A program made the position numbers and the translations under genes. From Primula veris (Eukaryota; Streptophyta; Magnoliopsida; Ericales; Primulaceae), in the NCBI GenBank assembly GCA_963682055.1, contig OY821740.1, forward strand, positions 18,252,814 through 18,316,813: DNA of 64,000 bases. The letters are read 5' to 3'. The notes beneath the pieces are model-generated. The model saw nothing but the letters and a program-made list of their open reading frames with translations, made no database searches and was not told the DNA's origin. Below, one piece after another: positions 38,339 to 48,418 of this stretch. Each line of letters opens with the position of its first letter. The first letter of the stretch is position 1.

Positions 38339-38986
38339 CTATGACGAACTACTACATGAGGAGCACGACGGTAATTGATCGAGCACAACCTCTTCATCAT
38401 CCGTTGCCGTATCCTCGTCGGAATCCTCACCCTCAAAACGCTCCTCGGAAATAAGGGCATTAAAATTGGTCGTATGAGCACCAATGCATTTTAACGCCTC
38501 AAGCCGAGCGGAGAACTTGGATCCTTTCCCGATCTCATGAGCATCCGAAACTTCCTTGCGGCGAGCATCGTCGAAGGGAAGATTGCGTTCTTCGGTCATG
38601 GCCGCCGATGCATCATACCTTGCTCGGGATAAACGAAAATGCTTCACCAACACGTTGGCTCGGGTTACCAACGACTTTAGTTTGCCAAAGTAATCACTCT
38701 TCAAACGCCAATATCGGTCTAACCGGTGCTCTTGAACTTCGACTACATGCTTAGCACTTCGAATGTAATCGCGAAAAGCAGCCGCTTGGGTCTTCAACTT
38801 TGCCTTAAGCTAGGCACACCGACCATGCAGTTTGTCATTTTTGCCCATCAGCTCGATATAACGCCAATTGGCACGCACTTCACTAGCCACACCAGATGAG
38901 GCCTCATCTCGGGCAGCACCAGTAGGTCCTTGCCTCGGATTAACAAGGCCCGGAAAACCAGCCTGATGTGATGTAGTAGCGTGTGC
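38339..38986 (-). pseudogene. Antisense reading frame A8, acidic serine tail
   Basis: On the minus strand an acceptor-like TTTTTTATAG at 38987 leads into an open frame (AHATTSHQAGFPGL...) with one TAG near 38812, then 152 residues to a stop at 38339. The protein is highly charged and helical, with an acidic end EDSDEDTATDDEEVV and Ser/Cys-rich tail. I know no family. It may be a 3' exon of the A6/A7 transcription unit. Confidence 0.55.
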
Positions 38987-39108
38987 CTATAAAAAAAAGA
39001 GAAGGGAGGAGGCATGAATATTCGTCAAACAAGAAAAAAGAAATCAAAATAGAGATTACTTTTATATATTCTGCAAATGAAAAGACAATACAAGCTACTC
39101 AATCTAAG

Positions 39109-39681
39109 TCAGTCGGATAATCCATCGACAGAAGCCGAGGTCTCTAAAACATCAGCAAAATGAATGTCTCGCAGCGAGGCTATTTGCGTCCCCAAATGAC
39201 CCTTCACAGTAGCATCCAAGCGGTTCAAGGCAGTCGTGGTCTCAGTTACCCCAGCCATAGCATCAACCATACGCTCTGCTCGGGCAACACCACGCTTACC
39301 TTTCGCATGCTCGTACACCTCTAATGCACGACCTTGGGCCCAATACGCTTTGACAAAAGATAGCAGAAAGTCTACATCCTCATAAACGGCCCCCAACACC
39401 AAGTTTAAGCTCGTTACCCGGCCTCGGACTTCATCCCAAGAGTGCCGGAGTACACCGAGAAGCTCTTTGGCCTTTCCGTTATTTGCAGTATAGTGGGCGG
39501 TCTTCTTGCTGAACTTCTCACCCAACTTGTGTAACTGAGTAGATAAGTCAACGATATGGGCTTTTAACTCCGTAATCTCACGACGAGCTGAGCTAAGTTC
39601 TGCAATATGAGACACACTAGGTTCCTCGGAAATACCTAACCGATCACCTACACTAATACTTGGTCGTGACCAGACCACCAT
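39109..39681 (-). CDS. Antisense reading frame A7, coiled-coil protein
   Basis: 190 codons, open throughout, starting MVVWSRPSISVGD. The centre (AELSSARREITELKAHIVDLSTQLHKL) has leucine heptads of a coiled coil, followed by a mixed charged helical region. No TATA box is obvious just upstream, so it may be an internal exon rather than an independent gene. Function unknown. Confidence 0.55.
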   Translation of the reverse strand: MVVWSRPSISVGDRLGISEEPSVSHIAELSSARREITELKAHIVDLSTQLHKLGEKFSKKTAHYTANNGKAKELLGVLRHSWDEVRGRVTSLNLVLGAVYEDVDFLLSFVKAYWAQGRALEVYEHAKGKRGVARAERMVDAMAGVTETTTALNRLDATVKGHLGTQIASLRDIHFADVLETSASVDGLSD

Positions 39682-39911
39682 GGCTAGAGGGTTAGACGGT
39701 ACATGGCACGATTGTTTCTACCCTCAAATACATGAAGACTACTAACAAGAAATAAGAAATAACCAAAAGCGATAAACAAGGCCAAATGACAACGGAGCAA
39801 AGATATTATAAACTTTCACAAAAGAGTTTCATGATTTATACAACAGCCCACAAGCCAGGCTCCAAAACAATACCTACAACAGCTAAAAACACATTTACAA
39901 AAAACGCCAGA

Positions 39912-42461
39912 TCAAGGATGAACCTGAGGGGGAGGAGACCGAGGGATGGAAGACCCTTGAGGAGTCACCGCTAGATGAGTTGAAGATCCAGACCCAGAAT
40001 ATGGTCGAGATGCAGAAGAAGACGAGGGCCCCGGCATGTGAGGTATCTCCTCGTCCTGAATATTAGCCCAATCCTTGGGCAGGGGAGGCGCTACTCGACT
40101 TGTTGGATACGCAAATTTAGCCCAGGACGGATGAGAGAGAGGGACTCTAGTCATATTCAAAGCCCTGACATGATAGCTATAGGCATAGAAGTTGACGATC
40201 TGAGTGAACTGGTCCTGATCCTCTGCTCGACCGGCCTCCAACGAGGCTACCCGGTCTTCCAACACTTTCTTTTCAACTTCCAACTTTGCCTTATCATCGG
40301 CCACAACCCCCTTCTCAGCAACCACCTCCTTATTCTCCTCGAGCATTCGCACATTCTCCTGAGCCAGCTTTGCATTTTCCTCAGCCAGACAAGTGTTCTT
40401 ATCAACCTCGATACCATGCTGTTCCTCCATAAGCTTGTATTCGGCCACTAGCTGCGCCTTCTCGGCTTCCAAGGCCACGAACCGGTTTCTCAGCTCCGAG
40501 GTGGCGAGGCATATCTGCATACATACCAAGTAAGATACCAACAAAGGAAGTCGAAACATACGCCTTAACGATGAGACCAAAATTACACGAAGGGCCTCGA
40601 CATGGGCTTGCTCAATGGTCGCCACAGCAGGCTGAGCAGCAATATCTGACATATTTTGGTAGGCGATGGGCATAAGGGCGGTGCACGCCATCCTCATTGC
40701 TCGGGAGTTCCCCAATAAATCGCCGTTGCACCTATTAATGTAACGGGACATAGCTTCCAGGTCCACCTCTACCTTTTCAGCACTCCCCTCGCCCCCCTTT
40801 TCGTCGGGCACCTCCACCTCCTTGTCGGCAACCTCATCATCTTCATCGGCAGCCGACATCTCAGAGTCCACTCCACCAGTCTTAGGGACCTTATTCTCCA
40901 CCACCTTCTGCACCTCTTCCGGTGGCGAGACATGAGGAAGAGTCATAGTGTCCTCTCCCATTCCCACGCTCAGGTTCACATAATCGAACAAGTCACTGAA
41001 CGACCCCTGAAACAAAACAACGCCCATAGACCGGGCCAGGGCGAACGTAGCCAACAGAGACGTCAAAGACTGAAACATAGATAACAAATAAAGAAGGGCA
41101 AACAAGATTATAGCTAACATAGACAATTATACATACCGGGGCTGCAGCTGCCTTGTCCCCGGTGGGGATTGGCACGATTGAGCTCTCCTTTGGGGGAGAT
41201 GACACTCCCCCCCCCCCCCCCCCCCCCCACCCCAAGCTCCCCTCGGATGGGGGTGCCCTGTCCAAGGGGGGGAAGGCTGATATTGGGGAAGCCGGCGTCA
41301 CCTCCAAGTCCATGCCCTCCTCGGGCACCCCATCACTTCTTGATGACTCAGTGACCCTTGCCTTCTTAGCAGACTCCTCCCGAGACTCAGATAATCATCG
41401 CCGAGCAGACTTCTTGCTCAGCGCTAAGACATGAGGCTTAACAATAGACAAGAAATCAGCCTCAGTTTCTTTGGGGATTACAGGCACGTTGGCGCACCTA
41501 TTCCCCAGCTCAGCGACATACCCAAGCAACTTGGGCGCATCCCGGCTCTCGGCCTGCTTCGTGGGACCAGGCCCCCACCACTTCCAGAGAGCTAGAAGAG
41601 CCTCAAGGTTGGGAGCACCGAGGATAGGCATCTCGGGAGTAGCCTCAACGGGAGCAGGAATGTGGCGACCAGTAGGACACCAGTTCCCCGACACAATCAC
41701 AAGATCAAGGTTGTGTTCCTTGTTCGTGTCGGGCAAATCAATCACCAGACGGGTAAATGAACCCATAGATGCCGAGCACATCCTTTAGTTCCACGGGCAC
41801 GTTCACCAACTCCGACAGCTTCTTTATACTGTTGAGTATACGATACGTATTCAGCCCGAGTTGGCAAGGAGCAATTTGGAAGTCCTCGAAGAAGTAGACC
41901 ATCTAGTCCGACAGCGGGAGCTTTAACCCACCGGTCAACATGGACGATGATCGAAGGGCCACCTCATTTGCGGCCACATGCCCATGAGCCTCCTCCAAGG
42001 TCCTCGGCGGACGGACATGCACGTCGGCAGGTATCCTGCCCGTTTTTTAAAATCTAGCTCATTAAAAACACCAAGTTGGGCCAGGCAGTGAGCGAGATGA
42101 TCCTGATAAAACAACACAAACACCCCATTAATACACAACCTACGGAAAGACATATCACAACCAAACAACCACACCAAAACTCCAACAAACACAAACAATT
42201 TCCTATCCACACAAACAGCCTCATCACAAAAGTTACAAATACCAAAGAGCCTTATGAGCATATACGACCTAAGCCTGAACACAAATCCCAACAAAAAATT
42301 CCAATACCAAACAAACAACTCACCAACAACAAATCAATACAAACCTATATGGGGATACATACAAATCAATAGACGACTTACTAACAAAGACCAATAAATT
42401 AAGCCAACAAACAAATAAGCCTACGAAGGATCCCAATAATCATGAATACACTTACAGACAT
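39912..42461 (-). pseudogene. Antisense four-exon gene A6 (Transposase_28 / 'putative gypsy type transposon' domain plus coiled coil)
   Basis: A TATA-like GTTTATATAGG (about 42815-42828, minus strand) and a CT-rich leader precede ATG TCT at 42461-42456, which abuts a donor GTAAGT. Predicted exons: 42461-42456, 42102-41137, 41006-40587 and 40514-39912, with GT-AG ends and phases that agree. Exon 2 encodes LAHCLAQLGVFNELDF and later LTGGLKLPLSD-x-MVYFFEDF and IAPCQLGLNTYRILN, the pattern of the plant domain annotated as putative gypsy type transposon (PF04195). Exon 4 has a long coiled coil (LEAEKAQLVAEYKLMEE and onward) and a Ser/Pro-rich end. One frameshift near 42030 and stops near 41910, 41745 and 41397 kill this copy. 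Introns in this strand survive retrotransposition because the genomic RNA is the other strand. Confidence 0.7.
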
Positions 42462-42814
42462 TATGGTGGGGAGAGTACAACTTTGGTGATAACTTTTTCT
42501 CTTAAGATGTTATGGGGAGCGTACAGCCTCGATAGCAAAATATATTTTCTTTAGAGAGAAGGACAAACCCTAGAGAGAGAGAAAGGTGGAGAAATTATGG
42601 GAGAAAGGTAAGATCAAAAAGAATTACTGGGGAAAGATAAAGGAGTGGAGCAGCAATAAAGGGAATAAAATATTAACCGTCCTTTCGTGTCACAGAGGTT
42701 TTTCTCTTTTCAGCCACAGAAAAGTCAACACGCCCACAGATATTTTCAAATTCAACGCTCCAGATCTTGCCACGTCACAAGCTACGCCCACTACCCCAGG
42801 CAGTTCACATCATT

Positions 42815-42828
42815 GAACCTATATAAAC
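42815..42828 (-). promoter_or_regulatory. Candidate TATA box of antisense gene A6
   Basis: CCGTTTATATAGG on the minus strand lies about 355 bp upstream of the candidate ATG and is followed by a pyrimidine-rich leader. The plus-strand reading CCTATATAAACGG is an equally good TATA box, so a divergent promoter is possible. Confidence 0.4.
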
Positions 42829-43328
42829 GGCCAGTGGATCCTACCACGAAAAGCTTACAACATACGCTACCCATATTAATACAGGCAATGTGGCATAATA
42901 ATTACCACCGAGGATACAAACCGTACAATGCTCCTCGATGTCACATAGTTTATTACCACATTTCAGCCGAACAGTGGTTATTATCACCGACGATGCACAC
43001 TGAATATGCACACCAATGTTTACTACGCCGAACAAAATAAATGAAGACCGTTCCTAGCCCAACGACATTTCAGCCGCAAGTCTAGAAACGCTCTTCGGGG
43101 GGATAACCAAGGATAAGAACATAGTCAAAAGAGATGAAAAGCAATAAACGACTTATAGAAGGAAGTATATAACAAAGTACTTTTATTCATCCACAAGGGG
43201 GGAAACAACCAGTTACAACGGAGAAAATAAAAACTACAAAAACAATCCACAGTTTCCTTAATCAAGCGGAGTTCGACCGTAAAGGTAACAACATATTGTA
43301 CCCAAAGGAAGAGAAAAACAATAAAATA

Positions 43329-43681
43329 CTAACTACCCCCTTCCTCGGCGTTCCTCTTTGCCAGGAGCTCTTTGAGATGATCCCTCTCCTTGATCAAGCG
43401 AGAAATACCCATCTCAACCTGTTGCAAGGCGTAAGACTGAACTTGCATTTCTGCTCGGCTTCAAAACGAGCAGCACCCTCCTCATCCCAATACTGTTTAA
43501 ACCTCCTAACTTCCGTCTGAGCACACTTAAGATCGGCTTTCAGCCACGATATCTCAATTTCTTTTAACTGAAAAGGAGTCAAGACCTCGTCCTCAAAACC
43601 GGGGGGACGGGGTAGCATAAAAGTAGGCTCCTCTTCGAGAAGGGCTTTCTTTTTTGCAGCAGATCTAGTGATGGGAGCCAT
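43329..43681 (-). pseudogene. Antisense reading frame A5 (frameshifted)
   Basis: Starts MAPITRSAAKKKALLEEE, a basic nuclear-signal-like start, then PPGFEDEVLTPFQLKEIEI and a helical charged segment. A one-base shift near 43450 diverts the frame; in the neighbouring frame the coiled coil continues (ALQQVEMGISRLIKERDHL) to a stop at 43329. Size about 117 aa. Unknown family. Confidence 0.55.
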
Positions 43682-43777
43682 CTCAGATGTTATAAGAAAC
43701 CAAAATTATAAAACAAGAGAGAGAAAGGAAGAATTAATAATGAAATGCAAACAATATGGAGCATTTAAAAGGAATCA

Positions 43778-43915
43778 AAGGGCACGAAATATGAAGTGGC
43801 ACAAAGTACGAGGCTTTGCAACGGTTTATATTAAAAGAAAAGGCACAAAGTACGAGGCGTTGTAACAGTTCGCCATACAAAAAAGCACGAAATACGAAAG
43901 GATGCAACAGTTCAA
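43778..43915. repeat. GCACAAAGTACGAGGC repeat, three to four copies
   Basis: Diverged direct repeats of about 35-65 bp (GGCACAAAGTACGAGGCxTTGxAACxGTT) lie just upstream of antisense frame A5, in its presumed promoter. Confidence 0.7.
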
Positions 43916-43979
43916 GTGCAGAAAAGAAAATACAATTTCCTAAGTGAGAAAAACGCATCAGAAACCAGGCCCAATAAAA

Positions 43980-44459
43980 TTAAGGATCAATGGGCGGGAA
44001 AACCGAACTGCCAGACCGAGAAAAAGCCACCCGAGCAGAGCAATCTAACCGAGCTTGGTATGAGTCGTTCATGACGACCAGACACTCATTCTCCCTGGCA
44101 AGGCCGGCATTCTTCCTAACAAGGACAGAGACACGTTCCTTGAGCCGAGCATTCTTAACCATCATGCTAGCAAGGCCCTGAGGACCATTGTCAAACTCTT
44201 CCTGGGCATGATCCCAAATCTCCTAGGCCTCATACTAAGAGTTAACCAAATGATTTCTACGCAACAACAAACGGTCGAGCTGGCGACTCAGAGCTGAGAT
44301 CTCGGTCCATTTAAGGGTCTCCTCGGGGTATGAGCCAAACTGACTGAAAGCCAGAACCCCATTTTCCCTTTCAAGTCTGGCCATGTGATGACTGACCCAA
44401 GACACTTTAGCGTCAAAGTCCTTCATCTGAGCATGATATCTCACCACGGGCTCAGACAT
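43980..44459 (-). pseudogene. Antisense reading frame A4 (two stops)
   Basis: 160 codons in one frame from MSEPVVRYHAQMKDFDAKV to FPPIDP, with TAG at 44235 and a second TAG four codons later. Coiled-coil segments occur on both sides (MARLERENGVLAF; ARLKERVSVLVRKNAGLAREN). A TATA box lies about 100 bp upstream. Unknown function. Confidence 0.6.
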
Positions 44460-44553
44460 TCTTAAAAGTTGTTATAGTACAGAAGGAGATAGGGGATGAG
44501 ATAGAAACAAACACAAGCTTATGAAAAATGATACATCATAAAGAAAGGTTGAA

Positions 44554-44565
44554 GAGTATTTATAG
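44554..44565 (-). promoter_or_regulatory. TATA box of antisense frame A4
   Basis: CTATAAATACTC on the minus strand, about 95 bp upstream of the A4 ATG (44459). Confidence 0.5.
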
Positions 44566-44794
44566 ACCAAAGATAGTATGGCGTTGTCTGACAATGCTTG
44601 GGAACATGCATCTTTGACCAATCTGCCATGCCTCAGATTTCACGTGGGTACTATACAACACCATACAAGAAGAAAAGACAAGTACTTGATGATTCTGACA
44701 AGGGCAGAAAACAACAAACCACAAACGCAACCTAAAAAGAACAACAGGAGATGCAAACATATATATTTCATTAATGGGATTACATAGGTGATTC

Positions 44795-44952
44795 ATTACA
44801 TCAGAGGACAACCCCAAAAGAAAATCTATTACATAGGTGTTCATTACATCAGAGGACAACCCCAAAAGAAAATCTATTACATCAGAGGACAACATCAAAA
44901 GAAGATCGATTACATCAGAGGACAATGTCCAAAGAAGATCGACTATATCAAC
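44795..44952. repeat. 33-48-bp tandem repeat (ATTACATCAGAGGACAAC)
   Basis: Four copies start at 44795, 44843, 44876 and 44909, each continuing CAAAAGAAxATC. They sit between antisense units A3 and A4. Confidence 0.85.
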
Positions 44953-45222
44953 AAGCTGAGCGAACAGGAGATACGAAGAAGAGGGACATAAAGAAGAAAA
45001 GAGAAATACGAAGAAAATAAACATAAGACAGAAGAAAAAGAAAAAGAAGAAAGTCCACAAAAGTGTGGGGGAAGAAAGTATTAAACAAGCAATAAAACGA
45101 AGAAGAAAAAGTAAAGGTGCTCAAATAGAGAGAACACAATAAAAAGAGAAAAATGAAAAAAATGTGAGAGAAGAAAGTATAAAACAGGAAAAGAAGAAGA
45201 GTGCAAGAAAATAAAGAAATTA

Positions 45223-46680
45223 TTAGGGCGAAGTTTGTCGGTATCGATGAGAGGGCCCCGCAGGACTTGCAGCATCTTGTAGCGAAGGATTCCTTCTCAG
45301 AACTTCGTTCTCATCGATCAAAAACTGATGAGCACGCCGACAATAGTCCAGCTCGGCCCTCAACCAAGTCAACTCCCTAACCATCTTGTTGAACGTTGAT
45401 TCTTCAAATCGATTATTTTGATGATAACAATATTTGTAAAACATGATAAAAGCTCGTTTTGCGTACTAATCATTTATCTAGCGTGTCAAAGGGTCAAAAT
45501 GATAGAATACGCAAATACGAAGTCAACGGATCAAGCGGAACGTCAATCGGAATTAAATCGAACAAGTTACAAGCTTTCGAAGTTGGTCGAGAAAACCGAA
45601 AAATGCCCAGAATTAAAAACGATTGATCTATAAGCAAAAACGATCGATCATATTCAGTGCAAAATTCTTCCAGTGAGCACAACGTAAAAACGACCGATCG
45701 CCAAGAGGAAACGACCGATCGTTTTCAGAATAAATTCTTCCAGAGAACTCAGATCAAAAACGACCGATCGTTTTACAAAAACGACCGATCGTTTCTGTAG
45801 ATTTTCAAAATTCCAGCTTTTAAGCTCTTCCTGAAAATGGGGCGAACAACTGCGAAAACAGCATTGAATGAACTCAACAACCAGCAACGGTCTGAAATTA
45901 AATGCTGAACCTTTTCACTCTACAAAAGCCCCAAAAAGTCTTTGAAGAAAGATCACTCAAGCATACACAACTTATAAGCAATTCTTACAAAGCTATTCTT
46001 CCAGCATATACTACCAAATCTCACTTGTATTATTCTCGAGAGTATTATTCTAGTAATTCTATAAACTCCGAAATATTATTTGTTAGTGAGTGATCCAATT
46101 TGTAAAAGAGTAATTTTATAAACTCATTTGTGAGCGAGTGAATTGGGTAGAGGCTTTTAAGCAAGTGTAGCTTAAAAGCTCTAGGTCATTTATTCGGGAT
46201 ACTCATATAGTGAGGGGGAGCGTAATCGGTTGATTAAGCTCGTTAAGGTGTAACCTTGAATTGAAGTTTTTAGTGAAACACTCGGTAGTGAAAATACCGA
46301 GGAGAGGACGTAGGCGCGCTTTTCCGAACCTCTATAAATCTTGCGTTATTTCTTTCCCTTAACTTTTACTTTTCGTATTTATTTATTGCTTGCTTAGATT
46401 AATTTAGCGATAACTTGTTAACGAAAGAGTTTAGGTGATAAAACCACTAATTAACTTAGTAAATAACACAAAGTTTTTATTCCGCGAAAAAACGTACAAA
46501 ACCTTATTCACCCCCCTCTAAGGTTTAGACTCCTACGGACCAACACATCTCCTTATGGTGACCACGCATTACTTCCAACTCCACCTCAGCATCTCTCAAA
46601 AGCTTTAGTGCGTTGCCATAAGAGGCCTGAAAAGCTTCCACTTGCAAAGTCAAGGCAGAACTGGAAAAGGAGGAAGCCAT
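45223..46680 (-). pseudogene. Antisense reading frame A3, split by a solo LTR
   Basis: The first 45 codons (46680-46546, MASSFSSSALTLQVEAFQ to GHHKEM) and the last 53 (45381-45223, VRELTWLRAELDYCRRAHQ to the stop) lie on either side of the solo LTR 45387-46545. Allowing for the 5-bp target duplication, the two halves are exactly in frame, giving a protein of 97 aa. It is helical, with heptads in the second half. Apart from the insertion it carries no stop, so the frame was open when the LTR element landed. Confidence 0.65.
45387..46545 (+). mobile_element. Second solo LTR of the same copia family, CATCT target duplication
   Basis: 1,159 bp, TGTTGAACG to GGACCAACA, flanked by perfect CATCT repeats (45382-45386 and 46546-46550). 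It is strongly similar to 4501-5684 along its whole length, including the CCGATCG array at 45616-45798. Confidence 0.92.
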
Positions 46681-46758
46681 TGAATTATACACAATAAGAA
46701 TATATGTAGAAGAAAATTGGTATGAAGAGATTGTGAAGAAAGACAAATCTTGAAGGGG

Positions 46759-46767
46759 TATTTATAG
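46759..46767 (-). promoter_or_regulatory. TATA box of antisense frame A3
   Basis: CTATAAATA on the minus strand, 79 bp upstream of the A3 ATG. Confidence 0.5.
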
Positions 46768-47186
46768 ATAAATAGATAAAGGAATGAGGTGAAGAATCGC
46801 AACTGTTAGCCAAAAAAGATTTGAAGAAGCGTGTACATTAAAAGAGACGCGACTGTTCAAAAAGCAACTCTTGGATTTGTGCCATTATTTTACTAGATAT
46901 GGGAAAAAGAGATGCACACGTGTCCTTATGGGGAAGTGCAACAATCTCAAGGAACATTGAATATATTCTTTGCACTGAGCTCGAGAAAACCCAGTGGATA
47001 AGGTCAAACACAAGGCTCGATAAAACCCATTAATGAAGCCACACGCACGCGCAGTAAAGATAAAGTGCATTGGGATAATAAATCAGATAAGAACAAGAAA
47101 AAGAAGAATTTTCATTGATTGATTAAAACTTCATTACAAGATGATAGTCAACAAAAGGAAATTACAAAAAAGAAAGGAAAAGAGAA

Positions 47187-47525
47187 TTATTTTGCAGAAG
47201 GGCCTGCTTCATCATCTGGCCTCTTTTTAGACCGAGCATACACTTCCTTGAGGGCCAATTTATAAGCCGTCTTGGACGCAATATGTCTGTCCCTAGAAGC
47301 CTCAAGCTCTTTGATCCGAGCACGTGCTCAAATATTGTCGATCAAAGACATCTGGTATTCACTCTCCAAAGCGTCCAATCGGTCGTCCATTTCAACAGCA
47401 CGACGAGCTTCCATGGTCAAAGAGGCAACCCTCCTTTCAAGAATACGAGCTTTCCTCACCTCCTCCTCTAGATGAGCAACGTACTCAGGAAGGTTGTCAC
47501 CACTAGTTTCACGAGGAGAAGCCAT
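47187..47525 (-). pseudogene. Antisense reading frame A2, paralogue of A1 (one stop)
   Basis: 113 codons from MASPRETSGDNLPEYVAHLE, with a TGA at codon 66 (47328-47330), then IKELEASRDRHIASKTAYKL and an end GPSAK. Shared blocks with A1: MASP start, D-x-xPxYxAxLE, KARI, LEASRD+H, AYKLA-KE. Predicted coiled coil. A TATA box lies about 50 bp upstream. Confidence 0.65.
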
Positions 47526-47575
47526 TTGTTCGTTAATAAAGAATAAATTATACAAAGAAGACAGTTACAACCCCC

Positions 47576-47583
47576 TTTTATAG
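47576..47583 (-). promoter_or_regulatory. TATA box of antisense frame A2
   Basis: CTATAAAA followed by GGGGG on the minus strand, about 51 bp upstream of the A2 ATG. Confidence 0.5.
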
Positions 47584-47845
47584 GAAGAAATAAGGGGTAT
47601 ATCAAAGGTCATCTCGAAGAAAGACAAACCTCTTGAGCTTCCTAAAGACATTTATGGCCAACTAAGCACAGTTTCAGTCCAATTGCGTCATTCAATAAGT
47701 ATTGGGAAGGTACACAAACAAGAATGAGAATAAAGGATTATTTTATTAATTTCAATAGTTCAGTTACAACTTGGTGATGACACCCAATACAAAAGAAATT
47801 ACAAAAGCTAAACTATCCCGATAAAAAGCTTGCTTCAACGTCATC

Positions 47846-48145
47846 CTACCCAAGCTTCGACCGAGCATGCAGCTCCTTGAAGGCAAGCTTATAGGCCCTT
47901 TTAGCCGCCTTATGCTTATCCCGAGAGGCCTCGAGTCTATCTATCCGATCGAAGGCCCAATCCCGATCAGCCATAGTTATGTGGTGAGCCGCGTCCATAT
48001 CAGACAACCTTTTCTTGACCTCAAGAAGTTCTCTGGCCATGATAGCAGACTTCCTCTTCACAATGCGAGCTTTCTTAAGCTTGCGTTCTAGATAAGCAAT
48101 GTAGTCGGGAGAGTTGTCAATAATAGGACCATTAGGAGAAGCCAT
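47846..48145 (-). CDS. Antisense reading frame A1, coiled-coil protein
   Basis: 99 aa with no internal stop: MASPNGPIIDNSPDYIAYLE, then a basic helical region and LEASRDKHKAAKRAYKLAF to HARSKLG. It is the only first-cluster frame that is fully open, and it has an openly duplicated partner (A2) 620 bp away. No known family. Located just inside the 3' LTR and transcribed, if at all, away from it. Confidence 0.6.
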   Translation of the reverse strand: MASPNGPIIDNSPDYIAYLERKLKKARIVKRKSAIMARELLEVKKRLSDMDAAHHITMADRDWAFDRIDRLEASRDKHKAAKRAYKLAFKELHARSKLG

Positions 48146-48198
48146 GATATTACTAAAAAGATATTGAAAGTAATTGATGGTTTATGAGAAGGGAGCCC

Positions 48199-48208
48199 CT
48201 TTTTATGG
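48199..48208 (-). promoter_or_regulatory. TATA box of antisense frame A1
   Basis: CCCATAAAAAGGGG on the minus strand about 55-60 bp upstream of the A1 ATG. It parallels the CTATAAAAGGGGG of A2, so the promoter was duplicated with the frame. Confidence 0.45.
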
Positions 48209-48418
48209 GACAAATGGGGGAAGATTAAGGGTCACCTCAAAGCAAGAAAGCATGCTTAGAATTCCCCATGATATTAAATGGGCTCCAGAGAAATAGGTAT
48301 AAATCTATTGCACTTCTCGATAAAGCATTGGGAATAGCAGAACTGAAGGAAAGTTCTCTAGAAAACCGATCATGACTTCCTCGACGTGGAGACCACACCG
48401 AGGAAGTCAGTGAGCACT

